Part shown: piece after piece, positions 44,201 through 53,836 of the stretch
Numbering within the stretch: position 1 is the stretch's first letter
Layout: every line of letters starts with the position of its first letter
Source: JAGTVG01 sp964389805
GTDB lineage: Bacteria > Bacteroidota > Bacteroidia > Cytophagales > Cyclobacteriaceae
Direction of reading: 5' to 3'
DNA: 53,836 bases
Assembly (NCBI GenBank): GCA_964389805.1
Contig: CAYMFU010000134.1
Span: 1-53,836, forward strand
Program-made: the position numbers and the translations under genes
The notes under the pieces: generated by a model
Databases searched by the model: none
What the model saw: only the letters and a program-made list of their open reading frames with translations
Told to the model about the DNA's origin: nothing

Positions 44201-45284
44201 ACAGTTAAGTCCTTTTGATCTTTATAAGACAAGATGGGATGAGGATGAAGAGGAACATCCCGACCTTGAGGTTGATTCCTTGCTTGATCTTGCAGATAAA
44301 TATCTGATGCAAGTACATTTAAAAGGACATTACCGGTCTAAATCATTAGATCTTATTGATTTTTCAAACAAACATTTTTATGAAGGCAATTTAATGATGC
44401 TCCCCGATCGCAAGATCCTTAACCGGAACAAACCAGCCATTGAGTTTATTAAGCTTGATGGATTATGGGAAAACAATTGCAACCTAACTGAAGCACAATA
44501 TGTGGCAGACCTGGTATTCAGGATTTCCAAAGAGTCCCCTGAGAAACATATTGGAGTGGTATCTTTCAATGCCCGCCAACAAGACCTTATTCAGGATCTG
44601 ATTGAAGAAAAATCTGTTCAAAAGGGGGTCTTTATACCTGAGAAACTGTTTGTAAAAAATATAGAAAATGTGCAGGGAGATGAACGCGATATCATTATTT
44701 TCTCCCTTACCCATGGACCTGATAAAAAAGGGAAACTGAATATGCAGTTTGGAAGTATGAATATTGTAAATGGGGAAAATCGTCTTAATGTAGCTATTAC
44801 AAGGGCAAAAGAGAAGATCTATGTTGTAACGAGTTTCTACCCACAGGAAATGGCTATAGAGCATTTAAAAAATGAAGGGCCAAAATTACTCCGGAAATAT
44901 CTTGAATATGCTTATAATGTATCAAGTAAAAAATATAAGCCTGAGATGAGACCTCCCATCAATGCCAACGCTAACTGGTACCTGAAAAATAAAATTAAAC
45001 ACGCACTAAAGGAGGATCCGAATTTTAAATTGAATGTCTCTGAGGAATTACCTTTTTCTGATCTGACCATAAATGATGGCAAACAATATTATGGCCTTAT
45101 CCTGACTGATGATGATCTTTATTATCAAAGCGTATCCGCAAAAGAAACGCATGTATATAATCCATTTACACTTTCATTTAAAAACTGGAAGTTCAGGGGG
45201 GTGTTCAGTCGTGAATTATGGCAGGATAAGGATGAGGTTATAGAAAGGTTGGTCAGGTTCAGTAATTACCTGGAAGAAGAATAG
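41250..45284 (+). CDS. large UPF1-like SF1 helicase with degenerate Vsr/MTES_1575-like C-terminal domain
   Basis: The 1344-residue protein starts with a DUF4011-like region (YQKRLTNLSSNNRSLL). The helicase core shows Walker A GPPGTGKS (322-329), Ia LLVCQKRAALDVV, II VIFDEASQC (about 957), III IAGDSKQLSP, IV GHYRSKS, V NVQGDERDIIIFS and VI RLNVAITRAKEKI. About 600 residues rich in charged helices separate Walker A from motif II, probably a coiled-coil insertion. The last 110 residues follow the layout of the Vsr-like MTES_1575 nuclease (Y-x-S ... W-x-x-R-x-F-S-x-x-L-W), but the expected Glu of the active site appears as Leu. A nucleic-acid remodelling role is likely; defence involvement is possible but unproven. 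Its stop is one base from the convergent gldH stop. Confidence 0.8.
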   Translation: MEKILQSYQKRLTNLSSNNRSLLLLRLASDQFIDLHNLDYALNDPSYKIIHQFIAGKSSIRICANIDPRDKDSNTVSQRLKRLQRMDNFIFEERGSKDLYIGWPFVKGKMLDGTLVRGPLLFFPVELELIENFWYLIMRKDVNLTFNKSFLLAYSYYNGVKLSEEFIEKVFDDFDRNAKEFKTGLYQFLKESPVEINFNTEMFSDPLTPFESIKKSDLDEQEQNGELKLFPQAVLGIFPQSGSYLVPDYHFLSSKKEYDSLENFFFERSFSEEDEGEIRHLSFSYFLNKLKEEQIYTPFKLDAFQENALKAVRKGNSIVVQGPPGTGKSQLICNLMSDFIARGKRVLLVCQKRAALDVVYDRLQQEELADFAALVHDFKNDRKDIYKQIHAQIEKLYEYKLKNNSLDSIQLERKYLQSSRQIDNLSEELDEMKYALFDESESGVPVKELYLSSDISKPGINLKQEYNFFKIPDIDEFLGKLKFYLIYAKRFLKDGYPWRVRKNFKDHKISDLKKILEIISDIPKFQAEIDKNVKEVVKTGISLAEGDAISRRSQDIEQMFKLLKDEKTYEYFIHINNTGPKEADDLYLKNIEKNLNICWEGAGVEKSLPVSVLGKFQSALHKMFEARRNIIKWVQWIFFSHDRPMIQKALDNNKLTRKRKDLKLLTERLDNRLNLEHNLTKLRGNVWLKEVPEKPDKDLIEEWFKKSHDAIAAKDIFISVRSFSDYFSVSHLSYEQFKSVVNKLLEIIKGIPTKLLEWEIYLQPTKIQEILSAKYDPERLIQVLNRDFESLCDFDQLKDGFLDYELSIISKMEEIIDDYSEDELLDIFVNSLKLAWIEHIEIKYPILRSVSSLKFDPQVKMLQNAVKDKLRISKEIVLMRSRERTYADVTYNRLNNMITYRDLIHQVTKKRKIWPIRRLISHFSRELFNLIPCWLTSPESASAIFPMEKLFDLVIFDEASQCFTERGLPAMYRGRQLVIAGDSKQLSPFDLYKTRWDEDEEEHPDLEVDSLLDLADKYLMQVHLKGHYRSKSLDLIDFSNKHFYEGNLMMLPDRKILNRNKPAIEFIKLDGLWENNCNLTEAQYVADLVFRISKESPEKHIGVVSFNARQQDLIQDLIEEKSVQKGVFIPEKLFVKNIENVQGDERDIIIFSLTHGPDKKGKLNMQFGSMNIVNGENRLNVAITRAKEKIYVVTSFYPQEMAIEHLKNEGPKLLRKYLEYAYNVSSKKYKPEMRPPINANANWYLKNKIKHALKEDPNFKLNVSEELPFSDLTINDGKQYYGLILTDDDLYYQSVSAKETHVYNPFTLSFKNWKFRGVFSRELWQDKDEVIERLVRFSNYLEEE

Positions 45285-45285
45285 T

Positions 45286-45762
45286 CTATTGGCTAATTGA
45301 TCTCTCCACCCGTAATCCTACCGACATGATTTCAGGAAGAGAATCCATACGCATATATTGTTTGATCCTGAACTGATACAATCCCGGATTATTAAATTGA
45401 TAATTTTCAATAACCAGGTACTGATGATCAAAAATATCACCCATTCCACTACCATAGGGTTTGCCGGTTTTACTATTGAACAGGTTAATATTAGTTAGAT
45501 CTGAATCATATACATTGCCAAGTGTATCTTCCAGAGAATAAGACAGGTATATATTCTGATAGGGATATAGTATTGTATTTCTAAGATTAAAATAGAACTT
45601 ATAATCCGTATTTATATCTGTGATCTCAAAATCGAAAACAGCTGCTGAATCCTTATTCCAGATTCTGTTGGAAAATTTCACGTTATTTTCAAAAATCCTA
45701 GTTCTATTGCATCCGAATGCAATAAAAATCGAGAATATCAAAAAAATAAGTATCCTACTCAT
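45286..45762 (-). CDS. gldH: gliding motility lipoprotein GldH
   Basis: The 158-residue lipoprotein has a lipobox FIAFGC with Cys18 as the lipidation site. The body matches GldH: early VKFSNRIW, the FYFNLRNTILYPYQNIYLSYSL strand pattern and the tail with QYMRMDSLPEI. GldH is required for gliding in Flavobacterium and is conserved in non-gliding Bacteroidota too, so its presence indicates lineage and a gliding/T9SS-type envelope system more than proven motility. It overlaps ricT by eight bases at its start, a gene pair I recall as conserved in this phylum. Confidence 0.9.
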   Translation of the reverse strand: MSRILIFLIFSIFIAFGCNRTRIFENNVKFSNRIWNKDSAAVFDFEITDINTDYKFYFNLRNTILYPYQNIYLSYSLEDTLGNVYDSDLTNINLFNSKTGKPYGSGMGDIFDHQYLVIENYQFNNPGLYQFRIKQYMRMDSLPEIMSVGLRVERSISQ

Positions 45763-46903
45763 TATTAGTGTTATTTCTTCTAGGCTTAAATCTTTTCTTT
45801 TTACGTTTTTTGCGCTTTGTTTTTTTCTTGAATTTACGATCTAATTCCTCAAGATCAGAATTCAAAGCCATGGTAGTATCTTCAATATCCGCTTCTTCAT
45901 CTTCCAAAAGTGTTGCCGGTTTTTGGCCTTTCTTGTTGAGTTCCATTACCTCAGATACACGGGAAGCATCAACCGGTATCCAGGTATTCTCATTTTTATA
46001 ACCGAACCACATGATCTTTTTGAAAATATCCGTTTTCTGTAAGAATGCCTCTCCTTTTTCAGTGATCAGCGGCGCTTCTATTTCGGGGATATCTACCAGC
46101 GCTTCCATATACGTATCAAGTTCGTAATTCAGACAGCATTTCAATCTCCCGCATTGACCCGATAACTTACTTGGGTTCAGAGAGAGATTTTGATACCGGG
46201 CAGAAGTCGTTGAAACACTTTTAAAATCAGTTAGCCAGGTAGAACAACACAATTCTCTGCCACAGGACCCAATTCCCCCCAATCGGCCGGCTTCTTGCCG
46301 CAAACTGATCTGCCTCATTTCTATCCTGATTTTAAATTCAGATGCCAGCAATTTGATCAACTCCCGAAAATCAACACGTTCATCTGCAGAATAATAGAAA
46401 GTAGCTTTGGTATTATCGGCCTGGTACTCAATATCAGTCAATTTCATTTCAAGACCTTTATCTTCAATGATCTCCCTTGTGCGTTGAAGGGTTTTCGTTT
46501 CCCGTCCACGAACCTCTTCAAATTTTTCAAGGTCTCTGGCCGTAGCTTTCCGGTATATACTCCTGACATTCTCATCATCCTCAATATTCTTTTTCTTCAT
46601 CTGGAACTTAACCAGTTCCCCCATCATAGATACATATCCAATATGGTGCCCGTTTGGGACATCAACAACTACAGGATCGCCTGTAACCAGGTTAAGTTCA
46701 TTATTTTTAAAGAATTCTTTCCTGCCAGATTTAAATCTTACCTCTATTATATTGAATTGTTCACCCGTTGGCAGTTCCATATCGGACAGCCAATCGATTA
46801 CACTGAGTTTATCACAACCATCAGTCAAGCACCCTCCGTTATTCCTGCATCCGGGTATTTTATTATTCTCTGAGGGCACTATGCATGTTGTACATCCCGA
46901 CAT
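45755..46903 (-). CDS. ricT: PSP1 domain protein RicT (iron-sulfur regulatory complex subunit)
   Basis: The 382-residue cytoplasmic protein has a Cys-rich leader (SGCTTC, then GCRNNGGCLTDGC) and the PSP1 domain. The PSP1 core includes GGIGSCGRELCCSTWL and SGQCGRLKCCLNYE, with paired Cys that can hold a 4Fe-4S cluster. RicT (YaaT) works with RicA and RicF in Bacillus in RNA maturation; partners are not visible here. The C-terminal tail is strongly basic (KKKTKRKKRKKKRFKPRR), which suggests nucleic-acid contact. It follows purD by 59 bases and overlaps gldH. Confidence 0.9.
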   Translation of the reverse strand: MSGCTTCIVPSENNKIPGCRNNGGCLTDGCDKLSVIDWLSDMELPTGEQFNIIEVRFKSGRKEFFKNNELNLVTGDPVVVDVPNGHHIGYVSMMGELVKFQMKKKNIEDDENVRSIYRKATARDLEKFEEVRGRETKTLQRTREIIEDKGLEMKLTDIEYQADNTKATFYYSADERVDFRELIKLLASEFKIRIEMRQISLRQEAGRLGGIGSCGRELCCSTWLTDFKSVSTTSARYQNLSLNPSKLSGQCGRLKCCLNYELDTYMEALVDIPEIEAPLITEKGEAFLQKTDIFKKIMWFGYKNENTWIPVDASRVSEVMELNKKGQKPATLLEDEEADIEDTTMALNSDLEELDRKFKKKTKRKKRKKKRFKPRRNNTNNE

Positions 46904-46962
46904 TCCAATCTAGTTTACTTTTAAATTAATAAATTCAGCTGGTGAAATTTACTTAAAAAAAA

Positions 46963-48252
46963 TCACTTTTCCAGTTTCAGTAGATCCTGGCCAATATCAT
47001 TCCTGTATTGAGCACCTTCCCAAGTAATTTTTTTAACGTTATCATATGCTGTCTCAATCGCTTCCTTGAGACTGGAGCCTTTTCCGGTAACAGCCAGAAC
47101 CCTTCCACCATTTGTGACAATATTTTCGTCATCATTAAATTTAGTGCCTGCGTGGAAAATCAGGGCTTTACAGGCCGCTTCAAATCCGCTCATTATCTTA
47201 CCTTTTTCATAGCTGCCCGGATACCCTGCTGAAGCCATTACTACCGTTACAGCAATATCCTGGCTGAATGTTACTTTTTCTTCGCCAAGAGTTCCCCGTG
47301 CTGTAGCTGATAACAGTTTGACAAAATCGTTTTCAATTCTTGGAATAACAACTTGCGATTCCGGATCACCCATTCTTACATTATATTCAATGACAAATGG
47401 ATCACCCTTTATGTTAATTAAACCAAGGAATACAAATCCCCTATAATCAATACTCTCCTCTTTTAAGCCATCTACAGTAGGTTTAATTATTCGTTCCTCT
47501 ACTTTATCCATGAACACTTTATCAGCAAAATTTACCGGTGAAACCGAACCCATACCCCCGGTGTTTGGGCCCTGGTCGTTGTCACCAATACGTTTGTAAT
47601 CCTTTGCTTCAGGAAAAATCACATAATCATTTCCATCTGTTAATAGGAACACAGAAACCTCTATTCCATCCAGGAAGTCCTCGATGACCACTTTTTCGCT
47701 GGCTTTCCCAAACATATTGTCAACCAGCATGCTTTCAATGGAAGATATGGCCTCCTCTCTGGATTTGCATATTAACACTCCCTTTCCAGCAGCCAGTCCA
47801 TCCGCTTTTAAAACTATTGGAGGCTCCTTGGATTGAATATATGCAATAGCTTTCGTGAGATTATCAGCAGTAAAGGTTTTAAATCCGGCTGTGGGTATCT
47901 TATATTTCTGCATGAACTTTTTAGCAAAATCCTTGCTGCCTTCCATCATAGCACCCTGCTGATCCGGTCCGACAAATTGAATCCGGTTAAGGTCAGCATC
48001 GGCCTTAAAATAATCCCTGATACCTTCCACTAGTGGAGCTTCAGGACCTACAACTATGAGATCAATATTTTTATCCAGCATAAATGCTCCCACTTTCTCA
48101 AAATCTGATGTGGATATATCCACGTTTTGAGCAAAACCTGCTGTACCTGCATTCCCTGGCAAAAGGTATAATTGATCACAAAGAGGGCTCTGGCTTATCT
48201 TCCATGCAATAGTATGTTCTCTTCCTCCAGAACCTATAACTGCTATATTCAT
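46963..48252 (-). CDS. purD: phosphoribosylamine--glycine ligase
   Basis: The 429-residue ATP-grasp enzyme joins glycine to phosphoribosylamine in the second step of purine synthesis. It shows the N-terminal GSGGREHTIAW motif, VGPEAPLVEG, KADGLAAGKGV and the metal-binding NVRMGDPE motif, and has standard family length. It lies 19 bases after recQ and 59 before ricT within one reverse-strand operon; purine genes are not otherwise clustered here, though fhs in the same window supplies a formyl donor used later in the pathway. Confidence 0.97.
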   Translation of the reverse strand: MNIAVIGSGGREHTIAWKISQSPLCDQLYLLPGNAGTAGFAQNVDISTSDFEKVGAFMLDKNIDLIVVGPEAPLVEGIRDYFKADADLNRIQFVGPDQQGAMMEGSKDFAKKFMQKYKIPTAGFKTFTADNLTKAIAYIQSKEPPIVLKADGLAAGKGVLICKSREEAISSIESMLVDNMFGKASEKVVIEDFLDGIEVSVFLLTDGNDYVIFPEAKDYKRIGDNDQGPNTGGMGSVSPVNFADKVFMDKVEERIIKPTVDGLKEESIDYRGFVFLGLINIKGDPFVIEYNVRMGDPESQVVIPRIENDFVKLLSATARGTLGEEKVTFSQDIAVTVVMASAGYPGSYEKGKIMSGFEAACKALIFHAGTKFNDDENIVTNGGRVLAVTGKGSSLKEAIETAYDNVKKITWEGAQYRNDIGQDLLKLEK

Positions 48253-48271
48253 AAATAATTAGCTTTAAAAC

Positions 48272-50455
<2,184 letters not shown>

Positions 50456-50621
50456 TTCGCCGCTAGTTTTCTAATTGATCAGACCGTAACAACAACGATA
50501 TGTTAATATACCATTTATAAATTTAATCATGTTAATATTAAATTAATAGTAAGAAGTTATGGAAATTCATCACGGACTGGCAGAAACTTTTACAAAAATA
50601 ATAATATTAGGTCATAAATAA

Positions 50622-50629
50622 TATCTTTG
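50622..50629 (+). promoter_or_regulatory. candidate -7 box upstream of manC
   Basis: TATCTTTG is a perfect TAnnTTTG match. The expected -33 TTTG is absent at the usual distance. The predicted transcript start is near 50636, about 51 bases before the ATG at 50687. The rest of this 231-base divergent gap (recQ/manC) is very AT-rich and holds nothing else I recognise. Confidence 0.33.
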
Positions 50630-50686
50630 TTATATTAGGGAAAGAAATATTAGCAGTCAGGAACTCCATTCCGTAAAATATTTTAA

Positions 50687-51763
50687 ATGAATAAACATTA
50701 TTATGTAGTGATTATGGCCGGGGGTGTTGGTTCCAGGTTTTGGCCATATAGCCGCAATGATCATCCTAAGCAATTTCTTGATGTTTTGGGAACTGGGTCA
50801 TCACTTCTTCAACTAACTTACGAGCGATTTCTTAATGTATGCCCAGCTGAAAATATATATATAGTTACCAGTCAGGATTACTATAAGCTGGTAAAGGCTC
50901 AGTTGCCCGACATGACCGATGATCAGATCCTTCTTGAGCCGGCACGTAAAAATACAGCGCCATGCATTGCCTATGCCAGCTATAAGATTGCAAAAAAAGA
51001 TCCTGAAGCAACAATGGTTGTAACACCCTCTGATCATGCCATAATGAAAGAAAAGATCTTTGTAAAAGCTATAAATAAAAGTCTGAAATATGCGTATGAA
51101 AATGATATTCTGATAACACTTGGGATCCAGCCGAACCGGCCTGAAACAGGTTACGGTTATATTCAATATCATATAGATAATGGGAGTGATTTTAAAAAAG
51201 TTAAAACTTTTACTGAGAAACCCCAAATAGACCTGGCCAGGAAATTTATGGAAAGCGGTGAGTTTGTCTGGAATGCTGGAATATTTATCTGGAATGTATC
51301 TTCCATTAATAAAGCCTTTCATGATTTTCTACCTGAGATCTCTGAATCGTTCGAATCAATCTCTGAATCATACTATACACCTAAAGAGAAAAAAGCCATT
51401 CAAAGGGCTTATTCCCATTTTAAGATCATATCTATTGATTATGGCGTAATGGAAAAAGCGGATAATGTCTATGTAATACTAGGCGATTTCGGTTGGTCTG
51501 ATCTAGGTTCATGGAGTTCGCTGCATGATATTAAGAAAAAGGATGGGAATAATAATGTTGTAGAGGCGAATGTGCTCCTTTATGATACAAAGGACAGTCT
51601 TTTTTTAGGTGATGAAAAGAAATTGATCGTTATTCAAGGCCTCGAAGATTATCTTGTTGCAGATACCGGAGATGTACTTTTGATTTGTAGGAAAGAAATT
51701 GAAAGCGAAATGCGGCAGATCATCAAGGATGTAAAAAAGAAAAAAGGGGAAGATTATATTTAA
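50687..51763 (+). CDS. manC: mannose-1-phosphate guanylyltransferase
   Basis: The 358-residue cytoplasmic nucleotidyltransferase makes GDP-mannose from mannose-1-phosphate and GTP. It has the nucleotide loop MAGGVGSRFWPYSR (11-24) with HPKQFL, then the TPSDHAI metal/nucleotide motif, FTEKP and the ETGYGYI strand. It is the short single-domain form, lacking the isomerase domain of bifunctional ManC/AlgA proteins. GDP-mannose feeds surface glycans and protein glycosylation. It is convergent with rlmB, and the two stop codons overlap in a shared TTAA. Confidence 0.93.
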   Translation: MNKHYYVVIMAGGVGSRFWPYSRNDHPKQFLDVLGTGSSLLQLTYERFLNVCPAENIYIVTSQDYYKLVKAQLPDMTDDQILLEPARKNTAPCIAYASYKIAKKDPEATMVVTPSDHAIMKEKIFVKAINKSLKYAYENDILITLGIQPNRPETGYGYIQYHIDNGSDFKKVKTFTEKPQIDLARKFMESGEFVWNAGIFIWNVSSINKAFHDFLPEISESFESISESYYTPKEKKAIQRAYSHFKIISIDYGVMEKADNVYVILGDFGWSDLGSWSSLHDIKKKDGNNNVVEANVLLYDTKDSLFLGDEKKLIVIQGLEDYLVADTGDVLLICRKEIESEMRQIIKDVKKKKGEDYI

Positions 51764-52500
51764 GTACTTCTTTGCCTCACCAACTCCGAACCTGCTATGG
51801 CCATACTGACCGATACATTGAAGGAAGATACTTTCCCATGCATAGGTATATTAACCTTCACATCTGATTTTTTCAGGATTTCAGAGCTGATTCCATCAAA
51901 CTCAGAACCAAGAACCAGGCATGCTGGACCATTCAGTTCAGTTGAATAAATTGAATCGCTTGCTTTTTCCATGCAGGCAATTATTCGAATGCCATTATTC
52001 TTCAGATAATCCATCGTGCTTAATAAACTTTTTACCCTGCAGACAGGTATATGCATTAAAGCACCAGCAGATATTTTTACGGCTTCATTATTCAGCCTTG
52101 CGCTTCCCTTTGAAGGTATTATGATTGCGTTGAATCCCAATCCTTCAGCAGTTCTGGCTATTGCACCAAGGTTATGTACATCTGTGATATGGTCCAGGAT
52201 CAACACCAGAGGATCTGTTCCTTGGCTATAGGCTTCAGAAATAACATGATCGAGTGAGGCATATTTTATAGCTGATAGAAAAGCAATTATACCTTGATGG
52301 TTTTTCCCCGTAATAGCATTTAGTTTTTCTTTCGGAACCTTTTGGATGGGTATGTTTAACTTGTATCCATTATCAAGGACATCCTTGATCTGACTATTGG
52401 AATAATCTTTTCTAACCAGTATCCTATCTATCTCTGAGCCGGATTCAACGGCTTCATGAACAGAGTGGATTCCAAATACGAATTCACGATCAGCTTTCAT
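51760..52500 (-). CDS. rlmB: 23S rRNA (guanosine-2'-O-)-methyltransferase RlmB (SpoU/TrmH family)
   Basis: The 246-residue SPOUT methyltransferase modifies the 2'-hydroxyl of a 23S rRNA guanosine (G2251 in E. coli) using S-adenosylmethionine. The N-terminal substrate-binding domain starts with EFVFGIHSVHEAV. The SPOUT motifs are DHITDVHNLGAIARTAEG (motif 1), LVLGSEFDGIS (motif 2) and NIPMHGKVSSFNVSVSMA (motif 3 with the trefoil knot). The ATG is at 52500, preceded by a TTG at 52503. It lies 12 bases after the GWxTD gene stop, so the two are likely co-transcribed. Confidence 0.93.
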   Translation of the reverse strand: MKADREFVFGIHSVHEAVESGSEIDRILVRKDYSNSQIKDVLDNGYKLNIPIQKVPKEKLNAITGKNHQGIIAFLSAIKYASLDHVISEAYSQGTDPLVLILDHITDVHNLGAIARTAEGLGFNAIIIPSKGSARLNNEAVKISAGALMHIPVCRVKSLLSTMDYLKNNGIRIIACMEKASDSIYSTELNGPACLVLGSEFDGISSEILKKSDVKVNIPMHGKVSSFNVSVSMAIAGSELVRQRST

Positions 52501-52512
52501 CAATTAAAAAAC

Positions 52513-53748
52513 CTAATTAACTCCTTTTCTCCACCCGTCAATACTTTTAAACCAGAATGATTTATACTGATTATCCCGGATAAGGGTGTAATGTTTATCA
52601 GAGAATATGTTCCTGATTTTCAGGAAATTAAAAACAACAATTTGATTTTTGCCAGGATTTTTATAATACCAGGATTCCTTTTCTTCGCTTAAATACACTT
52701 CATCTGGTGGGCCTACAATTATAAATACCATGCCCATATCCGTTTTCCATCCCGCCTTGTAGTTTGTAAACCGTAAATTGGATTCTTCAATACGGTCATA
52801 ATACCTCCGGATGATCATTTTAGCTACTGATTCAGATTTGGCGAGGTCCAACCAGAAACTTTCAAAGGCAGCCCTCACGTTTTCTTCATTGACCAGTTCA
52901 TCAATTTCATCCTTTGTGCTAAGATAAATCAATGGTTCACTTAGTTCTTTGATGGAGGTCATTTTTGGATAATAGCTGCTTACAACACGGATTCCTATAC
53001 CTGACAAGGATGTAGTGTCTGATTGTATGAAGTACAAGCCCTCTTCTTCAAGAGAAAAAGGTTCATTACCTTCAATCTTATTTAATGACGAGATCCCCAT
53101 CGATTTACTTACTGTTTTTTTTATTCTGTACATCGGTGGATCAGCTACCTCAAAGTCGGTTTTATAATAATACACGAAGAACTCCTTTCCTTCATCTCCT
53201 AAGTGCTGTATGGACACGGTCTCTGGAAGGGAGATATAATCAGCGCATACGGGCAGTAAACTGGAATTATTAAATATCATAAAATCCGGAGCAGGAAACT
53301 TGGTTTTAGATATAAACTGAATATCATAGGTATACTCCTTCCCGGAAACCTTATTACGGACATTTAGAAACAGAACATTATAATTATTCGCATCCGGGAT
53401 ACGGATATGGAAATAGGTTGATTCAGAATCCCTGCCAATTCCATGTACCGGGTAGTTTAAAGTCCGTGTATATAAAATTTCTTCAGCTTCCAATGAAGCT
53501 TTAATTTCATAATCCAGACCTATATTTTCTTCAAAATCAATACCATCGGGGATGTTGATAGTAAAGTATATATGGTATATAGAATCATCTTTAGCAATCC
53601 TGTAATTGACCTTATATTCACTGTTTAAGTCGTATTTCCAGTCAATTGATGTTTTTGTATAATTTGATTGTGAAAATGTTTGGAGACTACTCAGGGTTAG
53701 TATATAAAAGGTTAGCCAAATGAACCGAAGATCATTTATTTTCATCAT
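52513..53748 (-). CDS. GWxTD domain-containing exported protein
   Basis: The protein (about 411 residues from ATG 53748) has a signal peptide ending TFSQ, provided translation starts at the tandem ATG codons 53748/53745; the outer ATG at 53775 would add nine polar residues. Most of the body is beta-rich and of no recognised fold. The C-terminal GWxTD domain (about residues 300-410) begins RFTNYKAGWKTDMGMVFI and includes GPPDEVYLSEEKESWYY. This domain is common in Bacteroidota and other phyla, but its function is unknown. It lies immediately upstream of rlmB. The remaining 88 bases to the window end are AT-rich; no gene is visible. Confidence 0.82.
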   Translation of the reverse strand: MMKINDLRFIWLTFYILTLSSLQTFSQSNYTKTSIDWKYDLNSEYKVNYRIAKDDSIYHIYFTINIPDGIDFEENIGLDYEIKASLEAEEILYTRTLNYPVHGIGRDSESTYFHIRIPDANNYNVLFLNVRNKVSGKEYTYDIQFISKTKFPAPDFMIFNNSSLLPVCADYISLPETVSIQHLGDEGKEFFVYYYKTDFEVADPPMYRIKKTVSKSMGISSLNKIEGNEPFSLEEEGLYFIQSDTTSLSGIGIRVVSSYYPKMTSIKELSEPLIYLSTKDEIDELVNEENVRAAFESFWLDLAKSESVAKMIIRRYYDRIEESNLRFTNYKAGWKTDMGMVFIIVGPPDEVYLSEEKESWYYKNPGKNQIVVFNFLKIRNIFSDKHYTLIRDNQYKSFWFKSIDGWRKGVN

Positions 53749-53836
53749 TCTATTGCTTTTCACCACGTATTCCATGTAAATATCTCAAGTTTAATTTTCA
53801 ATTTACTCTTTCTATCCTTTTTTTTACAAAAACTTT

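Noticed and set aside
41250..45284. Defence island reading of the UPF1-like helicase
   Set aside because: Flanking genes are housekeeping (fhs, gldH, ricT, purD, recQ) with no methylase, restriction enzyme, toxin or integrase, so a defence island is not supported by context.
46295..46873. Forward frame of 192 codons opposite ricT
   Set aside because: It is antisense to the conserved PSP1 gene and its product resembles no protein; treated as a shadow.
50813..51322. Reverse frame of 169 codons inside manC
   Set aside because: It is rich in Ile, Phe and Cys with no family motif, and manC on the other strand is intact and well conserved.

Overview
This window is chromosomal DNA of a member of the Bacteroidota. 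The base composition is AT-rich. Lineage markers are the gliding-motility lipoprotein GldH, a secreted protein with a type IX secretion C-terminal sorting domain, a GWxTD-domain protein, a DUF2723 membrane protein, and promoters of the -33 TTTG / -7 TAnnTTTG type. I cannot name a genus. I found no rRNA, tRNA, CRISPR array, insertion sequence, integrase or phage gene. Most of the window is compact housekeeping DNA.

Layout: 0-4.4 kb holds an AI-2E family permease, a DcaP-like outer-membrane porin and an M23 cell-wall peptidase. 4.5-10.9 kb (+) is a tight run with overlapping genes: DEDDy exonuclease, double ABC ATPase, RNase R, polyprenyl synthase and rhomboid protease. 10.9-15.6 kb (-) holds a large DUF2723 (TMEM260-like) membrane protein, two proteins I do not recognise and an HD-domain phosphohydrolase. 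15.7-23.2 kb is the most accessory part. It encodes five exported proteins: a Tat-type aldo/keto reductase, a Tat-type NIPSNAP protein, a GH9 glycosidase, a CPPED1-like metallophosphoesterase and a Tat-type Gfo/Idh/MocA oxidoreductase. This looks like extracytoplasmic carbohydrate and cofactor metabolism without a SusC/SusD pair.

23.3-27.5 kb (-) is feoA-feoB followed by a membrane-anchored MutS-like ATPase. 27.7-33.9 kb (+) is an AddA/AddB-like helicase-nuclease pair for double-strand break processing. 34.0-35.9 kb (-) is murF and a DUF2461 gene. 36.0-45.3 kb (+) carries a nine-repeat FG-GAP protein with a T9SS tail, formate-tetrahydrofolate ligase, a membrane-anchored helix-hairpin-helix protein and a 1344-residue UPF1-like helicase. 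45.3-50.5 kb (-) reads as one operon, recQ-purD-ricT-gldH. 50.7-53.8 kb holds mannose-1-phosphate guanylyltransferase (+), then rlmB and a GWxTD protein (-).

The genes cover envelope biogenesis (porin, M23, MurF, GDP-mannose, DUF2723), surface motility and T9SS (GldH, CTD cargo), DNA repair (AddAB-like, RecQ, MutS-like, UPF1-like helicase) and iron uptake (FeoAB). No complete undescribed system is obvious. The strongest leads are the UPF1-like helicase with what looks like a dead Vsr-type nuclease tail, the membrane MutS-like protein in the feo operon, the AddB homologue with only three of four iron-sulfur cysteines, and the exported oxidoreductase/GH9 block. All calls are by eye from sequence; no database search was run.
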